A model generated the notes under the pieces. The model was not told the origin of the DNA. It did not search any database and saw only the letters and a program-made list of their open reading frames with translations. A stretch of 30,948 bases of DNA. It comes from Gonium pectorale. Taxonomy: Eukaryota > Chlorophyta > Chlorophyceae > Chlamydomonadales > Volvocaceae. Positions 9,701 through 18,200 of this stretch are shown here, piece by piece. Position 1 is the stretch's first letter. Each line of letters opens with the position of its first letter. Position numbers and translations under genes: made by a program. The DNA lies in contig LSYV01000014.1 in assembly GCA_001584585.1 (NCBI GenBank), positions 603,807 through 634,754 of the forward strand, given 5' to 3'.

Positions 9701-12304
9701 AGAACTTCAGCATGATGCACTCCATCGACAAAAACACCGCACTGGTGCCGCCGCTGCTGCCGGACATGTCAGCGGCACGAAGCATGCAAATCATCTTCGA
9801 GGTCAGTGGGTCTCTGCAAAGCGGTGGCCTGATTTGATGCGGTGTCACTCGATTGACGCTGCTGGCCATCCACCTATTGACGGATGCATTGTCTTCATCC
9901 CTGCCGGTTGCACATCCATCGCTCGTGTGTCTGGGTTGTTGTCATCAGGCGGCAGCGCAGTCGACGAACGTTCTTGGGTGGCGCTGCTGGGCGGCGGACT
10001 ACGAGTACAGCTACGTGCCGGACGCGCTGCTATGTCGGCTGCTGTGCCGCGTGTTTGCGCTGCCTGACCTGGAGGTGCTGGAGGCGTGGCGCTTCGGTGC
10101 CGTGATGCGCCGCAATGGCCACCTAGTCATGATTGCAGAGGTACGGTGCGTTGCTGGACTAGTTTACGTACCGGGCCAACATACAGCCCTTGGTCGTACA
10201 GGCAGGCAAGTAATCATTCCCAGTCAATAAACGCATCGCATCCTCCCCTAATTTTTGATGTGGTACCCAACTGGTCTTCCACACTACATGTGCAGTGCCA
10301 TTGAGTCGTCCACAGCCATGTGCACTGCAGCATTGCAAATGTATAGATTTGAACTAGCAGTATATTTCAAATGTTCCGACACTGGCAACGTGCAGATCCG
10401 TGGCGTGGATCGGAAACGGGTTCGCGTCTGGGTATTCGGCCCCAAGCCAGAGAACCTGGGCTGCCTCGTGTCGACCAAGCTCAGGGACCTGCTGGCGGAG
10501 GCCTTCCCTGGAGTCAAGGTGCGCCGTATGCACGGCTGGGGGCCAGATGGGGGCCCTCTGATGATGTTGCCGATGCAATGCGGAGGCGCTGTGTGGTGTA
10601 TATACACGCATAACAAACCGCTTGGGGGCAGCTCGTTCCTATTGAAACCTAGAAAAGGGGCCTTGCCACCGAGTGCGGTGTCCAGCAATCCAATGCCGTC
10701 GAGAGATCTATGTTTGGTTTCCACGATTCCTCCTCCAAGCAAGGTGGTGGTATGAGACTCCCTTCCACACCCCGCTCTATCACTGTGCAGCTCGAGGACA
10801 TCTCGTATGGTTGTCCGCACTGCATACTGAGTCACCAGAAGCAGCAGCCGGGCGTGTTCAAGGCCAAAGTCCTGCAGAAGAAGGCTGCAAAACGCGAGGA
10901 GGTAAAACGTGCGTGGTATGCAGTGTTGCATAACATGCAGCACATGCCAGCTACACATGGAATATGTAATGCAGCAATTGGTGGGGTTGCTCAGTTTGCC
11001 TAGTTTGCCATGCATGCAATCGGCACAACTATGTACCTGCCATCATCGTACCAATGTTTGGTATTTGATCGCATTGTTGTCGCCACTATCTGTTGCATGT
11101 TAAACTTATTGTTTGGCCACCGCTCTCTGCCCCGCCCATAGGTCACGTGTGATACGTGCGATGCCGAGGGACTGAACCTGTCGGGCTGCCTCCAGAAGGA
11201 CGATCAGGCGGAGCTCTGGCGGCCTGCATATGCCCCCACATCCACACCTGCCCCCGCCGAGTCCGTTACTACACAGCAGATGCTTGACATGATGTCGCAA
11301 TTGTCGCTTCAGATAAGTCAGCTTAGCAACGCGGGTGCACGTGCCGAGGGCCAGGACGAGCTGATCCGGCACGTGACGGGACTGACCAAGATGGTTGCGG
11401 GGCTGGACGCCAAGCCTCTGCCCACCTTGCACGTGGTGCTGCCCATGCCGAGCGGCGATCGGCCCTGGTGGGACCGCAAGGGGCTCGTGAAGGCGCGCTT
11501 CCGGCTGCACCTGCTGTGCGAACACCGCGGCGGGCCACACCTAACGGACCACGAGGGGTACGAGATCGAGCGGCCTGCCGAATGGCTGCGGCGCCGTGCA
11601 CCCGCCGTGCGGCTACTGACACACAGCATGGGGTTGCTGCTGGGCGCCGGCGTCAAGGCACTCACCAGCGGTGGCTCGGACCTGGGGCTGGGCCGGCTGG
11701 GGGAGCTGGTGGATGCGCACGTGCTCAACGAGCCACTTGAGGCGTTCAAGAAGCTGAACGACCTGCTTGGCACACTGGAGCAGGAGGACAAGGCAACGGC
11801 AAAAACAGCCAAGGTCACCGGTGGAGCAGGCAAAGGCGGCGCACTGCCGCCAGCCCCGTCATCAGCAGGCTCACCTTCGGGCCAGACGACGGCCGTGTGG
11901 CAGGCACAGCACCAGGTCGACTTGGACAACGCACAGGAGGCGCGCAGGTGGGATGGTCCGCAGTATGTTGTAGTGGGGCAGCCTGCCATACATGGTGGAT
12001 GGGGTTCACCCGTCGCTTAGCATGCAGAGGCCTAAGAGGCCTTACTGGTAGCTAGCCTGTATTGTGGGCAGTGTGCGTGTACCGTGTGTAGATTCCACAG
12101 GCTATCTCAATCCCTGGCCTTTCGTATGTGCTGATCCCTGCTTGCCGTCCCTGCGCATGCAGAGAGATCGAGGCGCTGGTCCGGCAGCAGGACCCTATCG
12201 GCAACTACGGCAACCTGCAGAAGATCAAGACGCGCGCCGGCGACGTGCTGTGGCTGTGCAAGGCGCACGCGGAGGAGCACGTCCACAACAATACCTGCTG
12301 GTAG
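662..12304 (+). CDS. Gene A: ankyrin-repeat Roco (Roc-COR) GTPase, 5' partial, 21 visible exons
   Basis: Spliced CDS: 662-763, 1001-1099, 1223-1321, 1870-1968, 2169-2267, 3244-3345, 3503-3601, 4627-4725, 5217-5315, 6140-6238, 6879-6968, 7265-7486, 7689-7854, 8148-8368, 8959-9288, 9649-9801, 9961-10140, 10396-10518, 10791-10901, 11142-11947, 12163-12304, about 1179 residues with one continuous frame. Exons 1-11 each encode an ankyrin repeat. Exons 12-14 form a Roc GTPase domain with a P-loop (GPGGAGKTT) and a DFGGQ switch motif. Exons 15-19 form the COR domain. Exons 20-21 carry the conserved C-terminus and the TAG stop. Roco proteins are multidomain GTPases whose COR region mediates dimerisation; no kinase domain follows here. 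Gene B opposite is a paralog with matching exon borders, which supports the splice choices. No start codon is visible, so the N-terminus (a TIR domain in B) is unknown for A. Exon borders were read by eye and need transcript support. Confidence 0.85.
1001..1099 (+). CDS. Gene A exon 2: ankyrin repeat
   Basis: 33 codons beginning DGWTPLHIASCEGYVDIVWV. Acceptor CAG after a pyrimidine-rich run, donor AAG|gtgcgt, phase 0 at both ends. The usual second alanine of the helix 1 'AA' is serine and GH is GY. Confidence 0.85.
1223..1321 (+). CDS. Gene A exon 3: ankyrin repeat
   Basis: 33 codons beginning DGSTPLFIAANNGHVEVVRV, a close match to the ankyrin consensus. Acceptor CAG (to 1222), donor GTG|gtgagt. 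Confidence 0.87.
1870..1968 (+). CDS. Gene A exon 4: ankyrin repeat
   Basis: 33 codons beginning DGMTPLYTAAENNHKEVVWV. The consensus Gly before His is Asn. Acceptor CAG, donor AAT|gtgggt. The preceding intron (1322-1869) is long; it holds a run of ten G near 1376 and no second ankyrin exon that I can see. Confidence 0.85.
2169..2267 (+). CDS. Gene A exon 5: ankyrin repeat
   Basis: 33 codons beginning DGWTPLHITAENGHVGVLRL, followed by LLKADANMEARDK. Acceptor CAG, donor AAG|gtacgt. Confidence 0.87.
2667..2745 (-). repeat. tRNA-like segment, possible SINE remnant in intron 5 of gene A
   Basis: Read on the minus strand, the order GGTAAAGC, a CACCA/TGGTG stem around a 7-nt loop, then GCGGGTTTGAATTCC resembles the D-arm, anticodon arm and T-arm (B box) of a tRNA. 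The acceptor stem and upstream part do not fold as a real tRNA. A decayed tRNA-derived SINE is the likeliest reading. The surrounding intron (2268-3243) also has a direct repeat of ATCCATCGGCATACTAC near 2779-2814. Confidence 0.3.
3244..3345 (+). CDS. Gene A exon 6: ankyrin repeat (diverged helix 2)
   Basis: 34 codons beginning DGWTPLYTAASSGRTEVVQA, then LQLAGANMEAHDHE. The consensus LL-x-x-GA is altered to LQLAGA. Acceptor CAG, donor GAG|gtgggc. Confidence 0.83.
3503..3601 (+). CDS. Gene A exon 7: ankyrin repeat
   Basis: 33 codons beginning DGCTPLYTAALNGRLEVVRT, then LLKKGANKDAANK. Acceptor CAG, donor AAG|gtaggc. The short intron from exon 6 is 157 nt. Confidence 0.86.
4301..4371 (+). repeat. 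Decayed tRNA-like segment in intron 7 of gene A
   Basis: 71 nt whose ends (GGTTGAA and ATCGACC) pair at six of seven positions if one G.U pair is allowed. It contains TAGCTCAGAGGG (A-box-like), an AACCA/TGGTT stem enclosing a 7-nt loop with UCA in the anticodon position, and a weak B-box-like GTGCGATTTCC. The T stem does not pair and the D arm is irregular, so this is not a functional tRNA. A tRNA pseudogene, a SINE head or chance are all possible. Confidence 0.22.
4627..4725 (+). CDS. Gene A exon 8: ankyrin repeat
   Basis: 33 codons beginning DGRTPLYAGALKGHAEVVRT, then LLQAGADKRAANK. Acceptor TTGCAG, donor AAG|gtgggt. The preceding intron (3602-4626) is the longest among the ankyrin exons of gene A. 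Confidence 0.86.
5217..5315 (+). CDS. Gene A exon 9: ankyrin repeat
   Basis: 33 codons beginning DGWTPLHIAIWGSHVETVRS, then LLQAGVNKEASDK. Acceptor TTGCAG, donor AAG|gtgggt. Confidence 0.86.
5443..5860. repeat. Pair of diverged direct repeats in intron 9 of gene A
   Basis: The motif AATTCGTTTGGCTG followed by a GACGAT block occurs near 5444-5472 and again near 5730-5753. Downstream of each lies a loosely similar TTTTCGTAAA...AGGGGTG stretch (near 5488-5512 and 5806-5840). This suggests an old duplicated or inserted element within 5316-6139. A second small duplication, TATGGTCCCTCC, lies near 5971 and 6016. I do not recognise a named element. Confidence 0.35.
6140..6238 (+). CDS. Gene A exon 10: ankyrin repeat
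   Basis: 33 codons beginning DGRTAMHIAAEKGHVDIIRL, then LLKAGADSEAEDK. The TPLH turn is TAMH, otherwise it is a strong consensus. Acceptor ACAG, donor AAG|gtgggt. Confidence 0.86.
6601..6732. repeat. Cluster of four inverted repeats in intron 10 of gene A
   Basis: Back to back lie a perfect 24-bp palindrome (6601-6624, centre TTGATCAA) and a perfect 18-bp palindrome (6625-6642, centre TTCATGAA). A small hairpin GCTCG/CGAGC follows (6643-6655), then a 12-bp perfect inverted repeat with arms GTAGGGGCAGCA (6688-6699) and its complement (6721-6732). No coding potential is seen. It may be foldback/MITE debris or an intronic structural RNA. Confidence 0.7.
6879..6968 (+). CDS. Gene A exon 11: degenerate last ankyrin repeat
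   Basis: 30 codons beginning DGVTPMRIATQKRHAVVVRA and ending in QATKK. It is the counterpart of gene B 20622-20711, which has the same 30-codon length and a clearer ankyrin core (LTPLRVATKLGHVEVVREL). In A the GHVEVV core has become RHAVVV, so the repeat fold is eroded. Acceptor is TAG, donor AAG|gtgcgg. It joins exon 12 in phase 0. Confidence 0.75.
7265..7486 (+). CDS. Gene A exon 12: Roc domain, P-loop and switch II
   Basis: 74 codons. YRCKLMLVGPGGAGKTTLVG gives the first strand and P-loop (G1, GxxxxGKT) that binds GTP phosphates. About 55 residues later the exon ends at SLWDFGGQ, the G3 (DxxG) motif of Roco proteins. The acceptor TAG (7262-7264) follows a pyrimidine-rich stretch; the donor is CAG|gtaatg. 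Gene B 19925-20151 matches nearly residue for residue, apart from a variable loop before the last strand. Confidence 0.92.
7689..7854 (+). CDS. Gene A exon 13: Roc domain, middle
   Basis: It continues directly from DFGGQ as EVYNSTHAFFMATRAVYLVL, the strand/helix that typically follows the Roc switch, and ends with PMVLVGTHAG. The position where Roc and Ras proteins carry the guanine-specifying Asp (THxD/NKxD) is Gly in the spliced product. Acceptor AAG, donor GCAG|gtatgg, phase 1. The same 166-nt exon exists in gene B. Confidence 0.9.
8148..8368 (+). CDS. Gene A exon 14: Roc domain, C-terminal part with G5
   Basis: Phase-1 continuation (G|GC GAG...). It contains a proline/arginine-rich loop (FRPRRPPAS), then EPLFVSSKTGSGIEQLKEVV. 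This matches the Roc G5-like strand ('VSSKTGxGI') and its last helix. It ends RRA|gtaagc in phase 0. The 221-nt length is identical to the gene B exon. Confidence 0.9.
8959..9288 (+). CDS. Gene A exon 15: COR domain, N-terminal part
   Basis: 110 codons beginning VQAEQERFPPG. The segment LTDFGDVLHFEHVPGLEDAM followed by VLRPQWLADVM is the classic COR pattern (G-x-h-x-x-F...hhL-x-P-x-W-L). COR domains sit just after Roc and drive dimerisation and GTPase coupling. Acceptor GCAG, donor CAG|gtttgt. The tail (KPEDDPAGCND) differs from the histidine-rich tail of B. Confidence 0.88.
9649..9801 (+). CDS. Gene A exon 16: COR domain
   Basis: 51 codons: LLAEASPKHAEGLLALLENF, then SMMHSIDKNTALVPPLLPD. 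This fits the COR helix plus the 'hhP-x-LLP' strand that follows. The start was chosen at CACAG (9648) after a pyrimidine tract, because the same phase-0 border exists in B. Confidence 0.88.
9961..10140 (+). CDS. Gene A exon 17: COR domain, C-terminal subdomain
   Basis: 60 codons. After six variable residues (STNVLG) comes WRCWAADYEYSYVPDALLCR, then LLCRVFALPDLEVLEAWRFG. This is the C-terminal COR pattern (aromatic-rich strand, LhxRL helix, WR-x-G strand). From the first TGG to the exon end, only 8 of 162 bases differ from gene B. Donor GAG|gtacgg. Confidence 0.88.
10396..10518 (+). CDS. Gene A exon 18: COR C-terminal end
   Basis: 41 codons: IRGVDRKRVRVWVFGPKPEN, then LGCLVSTKLRDLLAEAFPGVK. 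It matches the final Roco COR strand/helix ('V-x-V-x-GP-x-P-x-x-L...h-x-x-L...FPG'). Acceptor GTGCAG, donor AAG|gtgcgc. Gene B has the same 123-nt length. Confidence 0.87.
10791..10901 (+). CDS. Gene A exon 19: first Cys-x-x-Cys of the post-COR module
   Basis: 37 codons: LEDISYGCPHCILSHQKQQP, then a lysine-rich helix. The CPHC pair, together with CDTC at the start of the next exon, could bind a metal. That function is inferred from spacing only. Acceptor GTGCAG, donor GAG|gtaaaa. Confidence 0.85.
11142..11947 (+). CDS. Gene A exon 20: conserved Roco C-terminal region
   Basis: It begins VTCDTCDAEGLNLSGCLQKD (second Cys-x-x-Cys), then a variable Pro/Thr/Ser linker. A conserved block follows (LHVVLPMP, WWDRKGLVKARFRLHLLCE, GYEIERPAEWLRRRAPAVRL, LTHSMGLLLGAGVKAL). 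A second low-complexity linker precedes QTTAVWQAQHQVD. The 'LLP...LHLLCE...GYEI-x-x-P' order is one I associate with C-terminal extensions of other Roco/NLR-like proteins, but I cannot name a domain. Bases 11568-11767 are identical to gene B. It ends in phase 2 at CGCAG|gtggga. Confidence 0.85.
12163..12304 (+). CDS. Gene A exon 21: terminal exon and stop
   Basis: It encodes EIEALVRQQDPIGNYGNLQK, then IKTRAGDVLWLCKAHAEEHV and a short tail ending TCW, then TAG (12302-12304). The acceptor is GCATGCAG. All 142 bases equal the last exon of gene B, whereas the sequence after the stop does not align. Confidence 0.9.
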
Positions 12305-13009
12305 CACAAGGCAGCTCCGTCCGTGGCGTAAACTCTGCAGCCAGCAGCAGGTCATAAGAGAAGCAAGTTGATCGTCGATGCTGACCGAGTTCTGCATGTC
12401 ATGTATCAGCGCGCCTGCACTGTCAGCACAGGCAATTCGGGATGCAGGTGCCGGCAGCCAGCAGCACGTTGACTGGGTGTGTGCGAGGTGCGGCGCGCAC
12501 ATGGGGAGCGGCTTTGCGGATCATCATCGGTAGGGTGCCCGAAATACCGGTATGTCGCTTCAGTATGCATCTTTGGCGAAGGCGTGTTGGCAATGAAACA
12601 CGTGCGGGCGAAGAGACCAACGCGTTACCTGATTATGCAGCTGGGGGTGTTTGATGGCTGCGTACTTTTTATACACGACTCTACAGATTGATGAGGGAAA
12701 AAATGAAAGCGTCAGCTCGGTATACGGCGGCGCCTGCTTTCAATGCGTATAATAGAGCGAGGTCGGCTGTCGAAGGAAGCGCCATTGTACAGTTGCTTCA
12801 CCTTGAGGGTCAGGGCCAGTGTGTGACGTGCGCGTGGTGGACCCATTGGAAGCAAGGAAGGTGCTGAGCTTCTGCCACCTGCTGTCTACTGAGGAGGTCT
12901 GGCCTGCAAAGCCTGCGGCTACTTGGGGGTAAACCGTTGCTGACTTCATTCACTGGGGGAGGGGATCAGGGGCGGGGCGGTACTCAGGGCGTGCCGGTAA
13001 TTTTCTTGT

Positions 13010-13014
13010 TGTAA
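13010..13014 (+). terminator. Putative poly(A) signal of gene A
   Basis: TGTAA, overlapping TAAATAAATAAA, is the first TGTAA downstream of the gene A stop, about 700 nt away. TGTAA is the usual poly(A) signal in green algae. A later one is near 13549. Choice of site is inference. Confidence 0.4.
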
Positions 13015-14565
13015 ATAAATAAAGCGTCACTGGTTACTAGTTTCCTGACTTCGTTTGCTTGCTTTCTTCCGCAGTGACGTATGCTGCTGATCCAGGCGCT
13101 TATTCTACCTGGCCGTTGGCACTGTTTGTGCGGTTCCGAGGTGATGTTGGAGATGTTGATGATGATGGCCGTCGCTTGCTGGTCGTCCATTTACATAGTG
13201 CAACCTTATGTATACAAAATTTATGGGTTGTGCTGACGGGACCTGATGCGTTGTTACGCAAGGTACTGGATGCGCCCGACCACGCAATTTGTCTTGCTGG
13301 CTGCCTGACTGCGCCCGCTTGCTTTGTGGGTGTCGATGGCCATATAAATGCATGCCTTGATGGATGGATGCCGATGGATGGGTGGGCTAGGTGGGCGTCA
13401 GGCGGCTAGGTGCTTCATAGGCGCTGCATACGCCCCTTGTTTCGTCGGTGCTTTGAAAATAAATGTGCATGCCCGTGACCTTCCGGTAGATAGTGAACCT
13501 AACTGCTGGGCGGCGCGTAGTTGGAGAATGTTTTATGAAAACACTGCTTAGCTAAACTGTAAATGCATATCGATTTATATGAACAGCTGCACGCGCCAAG
13601 CGTAAAGCCCGTTTGATTGCCCAGCCAGCCGCAACATACTACGGCCATGCATGGTGAGATATGGGCCCGCTCGGCGCGTCAGCACATTATTCAAGGCCAA
13701 AGCGCAGCGACAGGCGAAAGTTGCTAGCAGACGGCTCTATTGATGAAACGTGCGGTACGCACGAATAAGAACGTAATCTGGCATATATCTTAGGTTGAGC
13801 TCACATGGTAGCCAACTGACAGCCAGAGGGGCGGGTACAAACGGTACGCATGGCGGGTATGGGCCTCGCTCTGGAGGGTTCGAGCCCAGTCATATGGCTG
13901 CGGCTTAAAGTGGCGATGTTAGGTCTGAGCAAATCTCAGGCACACATGCAAGTAGTATGCAATCCCCGCGTGCATGCACACCATGCCGCTGCATGGCGTT
14001 CGTTCGTTTCGGTGTTCGGGAGCGGAACGTACGAAAGAAAGTACGTACGCTACGGGAGAACACTGCTGGCTATGCATATGCAGCAGGCTTCAATGGCGCA
14101 CGCATCGCACCCGTTACTTTGCATGGTACGTAATTGCATGGTAAGTGCAACTGTACGCAGGACGGCATGATCGGTAGCATTAGCCTATAGGCGGACCTCG
14201 CATGGCGCACCCGTGACCTCGCATGGAATGTACCCCTTGGTGCAACCGTACGCACGCGGTCGGTGGGCGGAAATGCCGTTTCATCACTGCTGCGTGCGAT
14301 GGGCGGAGGCGCCTGCAGCGGCACTGCTGCCTGCATAGCTAAAATTACGCCCATACAATTTAGCGCAGCGGCCCTTTTACTCCTCGCTCGTCAGCATCGA
14401 TCAGCGGCTCTTTACGTGTGTAAGCGCGCCACACACGTACGCTTCAGGTACATACAGGCCGTTTGGTGCGTAGTACAGTAGCCTAGTAGTAGTATCTCTA
14501 GGAGTCCGTACGTACCGTCTTGCATTATTGTTCCGACATGTAACAGCCGATGGTGTTGATTATGT

Positions 14566-14570
14566 TTACA
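14566..14570 (-). terminator. Putative poly(A) signal of gene B
   Basis: TTACA on the + strand reads TGTAA(A) on the minus strand. It is the first such word past the gene B stop, giving a 3' UTR near 500 nt. If both signals are used, the two transcripts would not overlap. Confidence 0.35.
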
Positions 14571-15065
14571 ACCTTGCCATAGCCAATTCGTTCCTCCACG
14601 GCCCGTCGCCTTTGAAGCTCAGAACGAAGGCAAACCCGTCCACAGCGGCACATCATAATCAGACACACAAATCTATCCTAAAATAACCGCCCGCTGTCAG
14701 TAATCATCCACATCTTGCTCACGTTTCTACAGCCAGCCACCTACTAGAGTCGAACGGCTCGGACACATCACCGGATAGCGGAAACACGCACATTGTTTAA
14801 CTAGTGCCGGAGTCGCAACCTGCTGGTGCAAACCTTCCTTCGCGCGCACCATCCAGTGTGTGGAACCCTTGAGACAGATTTATAGCCAACTTACCCCCGG
14901 CCACAACCATGGATCGATGTAATACATGATAACGCACGCACTCGCTCGCTCGTGTATTCCTCCACCGCGCGCGGCCATTCGTAATAATGGCATCGTGTGC
15001 ACCCCATACGCTGTCAGCAACGGGTTCGTTCATGCCACCGCCTGCTGCTGGCCGCCGCCGAGCCG

Positions 15066-15207
15066 CTACCAGCAGGTATTGTTGTGGACGTGCTCCTCCG
15101 CGTGCGCCTTGCACAGCCACAGCACGTCGCCGGCGCGCGTCTTGATCTTCTGCAGGTTGCCGTAGTTGCCGATAGGGTCCTGCTGCCGGACCAGCGCCTC
15201 GATCTCT
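15066..15207 (-). CDS. Gene B exon 25: terminal exon and stop
   Basis: It encodes EIEALVRQQDPIGNYGNLQK and onward to TCW and TAG (15068-15066), identical in all 142 bases to gene A exon 21. The acceptor CGCACAG (15208-15214) was preferred over the hydrophobic read-through upstream because it reproduces the phase and border of gene A. Confidence 0.9.
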
Positions 15208-18200
15208 CTGTGCGCACGCATCACAGGGACGACGGCGGACATCAGCATCAAGACGAATGCAGCAGCGAGCATCATGTTAAAGTACGTGTACTGACCAATC
15301 AAAGCGAGACATATTATTGCACATGTATGTTCATAATACAGCAGGCAATATTCGTAGTCATAGCGAGCAAGCAGGCTATCTATCCATTCTATGAGACTAC
15401 CCAGGGTGGCTGCTCCCTTGTTCCATGTCCAAGGTGGACATAGCGGACGACCCCTCTATCTACCTGCGCGCCTCCTGCGAGTTGGCAATGTCGACTTGGT
15501 GCTGCGCCTGCCACACAGCAGTTGTCTGGCCCGACGACGAGCTGCCGGCAGCGGGCGGTACCAGCGGCGGTAATGGTGGCAGCGTGCCACCCTTGCCTTC
15601 TCCACCGGCGGCGGCGACCTTGCTCATTGCCTTGTCCTCCTCCTCCAGGGTTCCGAGCAGGTCGTTCAGCTTCTTGAACGCCTCAAGTGGCTCGTTGAGC
15701 ACGTGCGCATCCACCAGCTCCCCCAGCCGGCCCAGCCCCAGGTCCGAGCCACCGCTGGTGAGTGCCTTGACGCCGGCGCCCAGCAGCAACCCCATGCTGT
15801 GTGTCAGTAGCCGCACGGCGGGTGCACGGCGCCGCAGCCATTCGGCAGGCCGCTCAATCTCGTATCCCTCGTGGTCCGTTAAGTGTGGCCCGCCGGGGTG
15901 CTTGCACAGCAGGTGCAGCCGGAAGCGCGCCTTGACCAGCCCCTTGCGGTCCCACCAGGGCCGCTTGCCGCTGGGCATGGGCAGCACCACGTGCAGGGCG
16001 GGCAGCGGCTTGGAGTCAAGCCCCGCCACCATTTTGGCCAGTCCCGTAACGCGCCGGATCAGGTCCTCCTCGCCCTCGGCACGTGCACCTATGATGAGCG
16101 CCTGGAGGTCCTTATGCTCAAGCTCCCTCTTGGCGCTGTCGCGCTTTTGCTGAATAGACATCTTCCCCAGCATGCGCATGATATGCTGTAGAGTTGACTC
16201 GGCAGCAGCAGATGTTGAGCTGGGGGAAGCCGCGGGCCCGGCAGGGCGCCAGGGCTCCGCCTGATCGTCCCTCTGAAGGCAGCCGGACAGGTCCAGGCCC
16301 TCGGCATCGCAAGTCTCGCAAATGACCTGTGTAGCAGCGAGCGGTGGCCACCGTGCATACATCAAGAAAAAACAGGCAAGCGGGCCCGCACGCTAATAGT
16401 TGAGAGGGACACGCACCTACCTAACTGTATGATGGGGAGGTGCGGCGAACTATCGGCTGCGTGCAGGACATGACCAACTGAAAGCTGTTGTGACAAGCTG
16501 CAACACACGCACGTGTTAAAACTGGCCAGCCCAAACCCACGCGCATGTATATAGTAAATTTGCATGACCATGCATGAGCTGTAGCAGCAAACCCAATTTC
16601 GGCTGTTGGCATCTACCGCATGTATATCATGTTTGCCTCACCTTCTCTCGCCTTGCAATCTTCTTCTGCAGGGCTTTGACCTTGAACGCGCCCGGCTGCT
16701 TCTGGCGTGTCAGCACGCAGCGCGGGCAGCTGTACGATATGTCCTCAAGCTGCAACGAACAGGGGCAGTGAAGGGCACTGCATCAGCGCCTGCATTACCC
16801 GGTTACCCTCATCGGTACATATCAGAGGTAGGTATACCCATCTATCTGCTGGTGCCCCGTACAGTAACTGCAGTTACGTCAGCTGACCCACCTTTACGCC
16901 AGGGAAGGCCTCCGCCAGCAGGTCCTTGAGCTTGGCCGACACCAGGCAGCCCAGGTTCTCTGGCTTGGGGCCGCATACCATAACATGGACCACGTTCCGG
17001 GCCATGCCAGGTGCCTGCTTGTACGAAGGGTTCAGGACAAGCCGTTGACATTGTAGAGGCAATACAATGCAACTGGCCACACACCTGGGCGTGATATGTG
17101 AAGAGACTTTGCATGCACATGTCCACTTGCGAGCGAGGGGCCAGACATCCCTATTTGCTTGGGTGCATGGCTTGCTTGCCCCAGATGGTGTTTCAGCCCA
17201 CCGCACCTCCCACACCTGACCCGCCCACTCCCCTCCTGGACGTAAGCCTGGGACGAGCAAGTCAGTGCATGCTCCGCATGATGAGCCCCTGCATGCCTGA
17301 GCGGCCTTGAGCCGATAGGTATGGCAATCCGTCAACGCACCGCACCTCTGCAATCATGGCTAGGTGGCCATTGCGACGCATCACGGCGCCGAAGCGCCAC
17401 GCCTCCAGCACCTCCAGGTTGGGCAGCGCAAACACGCGGCACAGCAGCCGACATAGCAGCGCGTCCGGCGCGTAGCTGTACACGTAGTCGGCCGCCCAGC
17501 AGCGCCACCTAGGAAAGCCAGGTGACTGCTCCGCTGACTGCAATTTCTGCATACACCAGCCAAGCAGATGATGCATCGATCGATCGGCCTGCTGGAGACA
17601 TCATTGACTGAAGCTGATCGGAAGCGATAGATCTAATAACAGATGGATGTATCGTATGGATGCAGAGACACAGTGTGCAGCACACGTAAGTAGGGGTTCC
17701 CACGCACGCACCAATAGTATTGGTCCAAAATATTACGGAGTCCCAACAGATTAGACGGCATACAGCAGCTGTGCTTACATCAGCCCGCCGCAATCCTGGG
17801 ACCCACCTCATAAAAGATGTCCACGCTCCTCGCCGCTGACAGGTCCGGCAGCAGCGGCGGCACCAGTGCGGTGTCTTTGTCGATGGAGTGCATCATGCTG
17901 AAGTTCTCAAGCAGCGTCAGAAGCCCCTCCGCGTGGTTGGGGCTCACCTCTCCGAGCAGCTGCTCCGGAGTGGCACGTAGGGGGTGCAAAAAAACAAAAT
18001 TCAGTACAGGTTGCAAAGACGGAATGTGTTGGTTTGCATTTGATTCACAGCAACGGCTCGAGCAAGTATCAGATGTATGTATCGCGGGCTTGATTAACGC
18101 AGACTTTTCCAGACCCTTTCCAGACCCTTTCCAGGTATCGTACATGCTTTAGGTGTGGGCGGGGCTGCATACACGATAAGGAGTACAATGAGCACGGGAG

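Larger units (their letters stand above)
12305..15065. other. Intergenic region between the convergent genes A and B
   Basis: No exon, tRNA, rRNA or recognisable transposon gene was found. Short ORFs on both strands have no family resemblance and no splice-compatible partners. The region must contain both 3' UTRs. Near 14120-14260 there are short imperfect repeats: GACCTCGCATGG occurs twice about 24 bp apart, and GTGCAACYGTACGCA occurs twice. Several GTACGTAC-like words occur around 14020-14060 and 14500. Confidence 0.6.

Noticed and set aside
10284..11015. Minus-strand 243-codon open frame across gene A exons 18-19
   Set aside because: It spans both exons and the intron between them without protein-like motifs, while the sense exons match gene B exactly in phase and length.
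11318..11989. Long minus-strand open frame opposite the C-terminal exon of gene A
   Set aside because: It is the antisense of a G/C-rich exon with strong third-position bias. It is Ser/Pro/Arg-rich with no family resemblance, and gene B shows the same shadow on its opposite strand.
8369..15065. Kinase domain expected after COR in many Roco proteins
   Set aside because: No glycine-rich loop, HRD or DFG motif follows COR in either gene; both end with the WLC-x-x-H tail and a stop.
12305..15065. A possible third gene between A and B
   Set aside because: Only short open frames without motifs or codon bias are seen. Low-complexity GTACGTAC and GCATGC words inflate chance ORFs.
15208..15302. Hydrophobic stretch upstream of the last gene B exon, possibly a membrane segment
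   Set aside because: It is read-through into the intron. The CGCACAG acceptor reproduces the gene A border and phase, and gene A has no such hydrophobic sequence at this place.
15425..16153. Plus-strand 242-codon open frame opposite gene B exon 24
   Set aside because: Antisense shadow of the conserved Roco exon; the sense frame has family motifs and matching splice sites.
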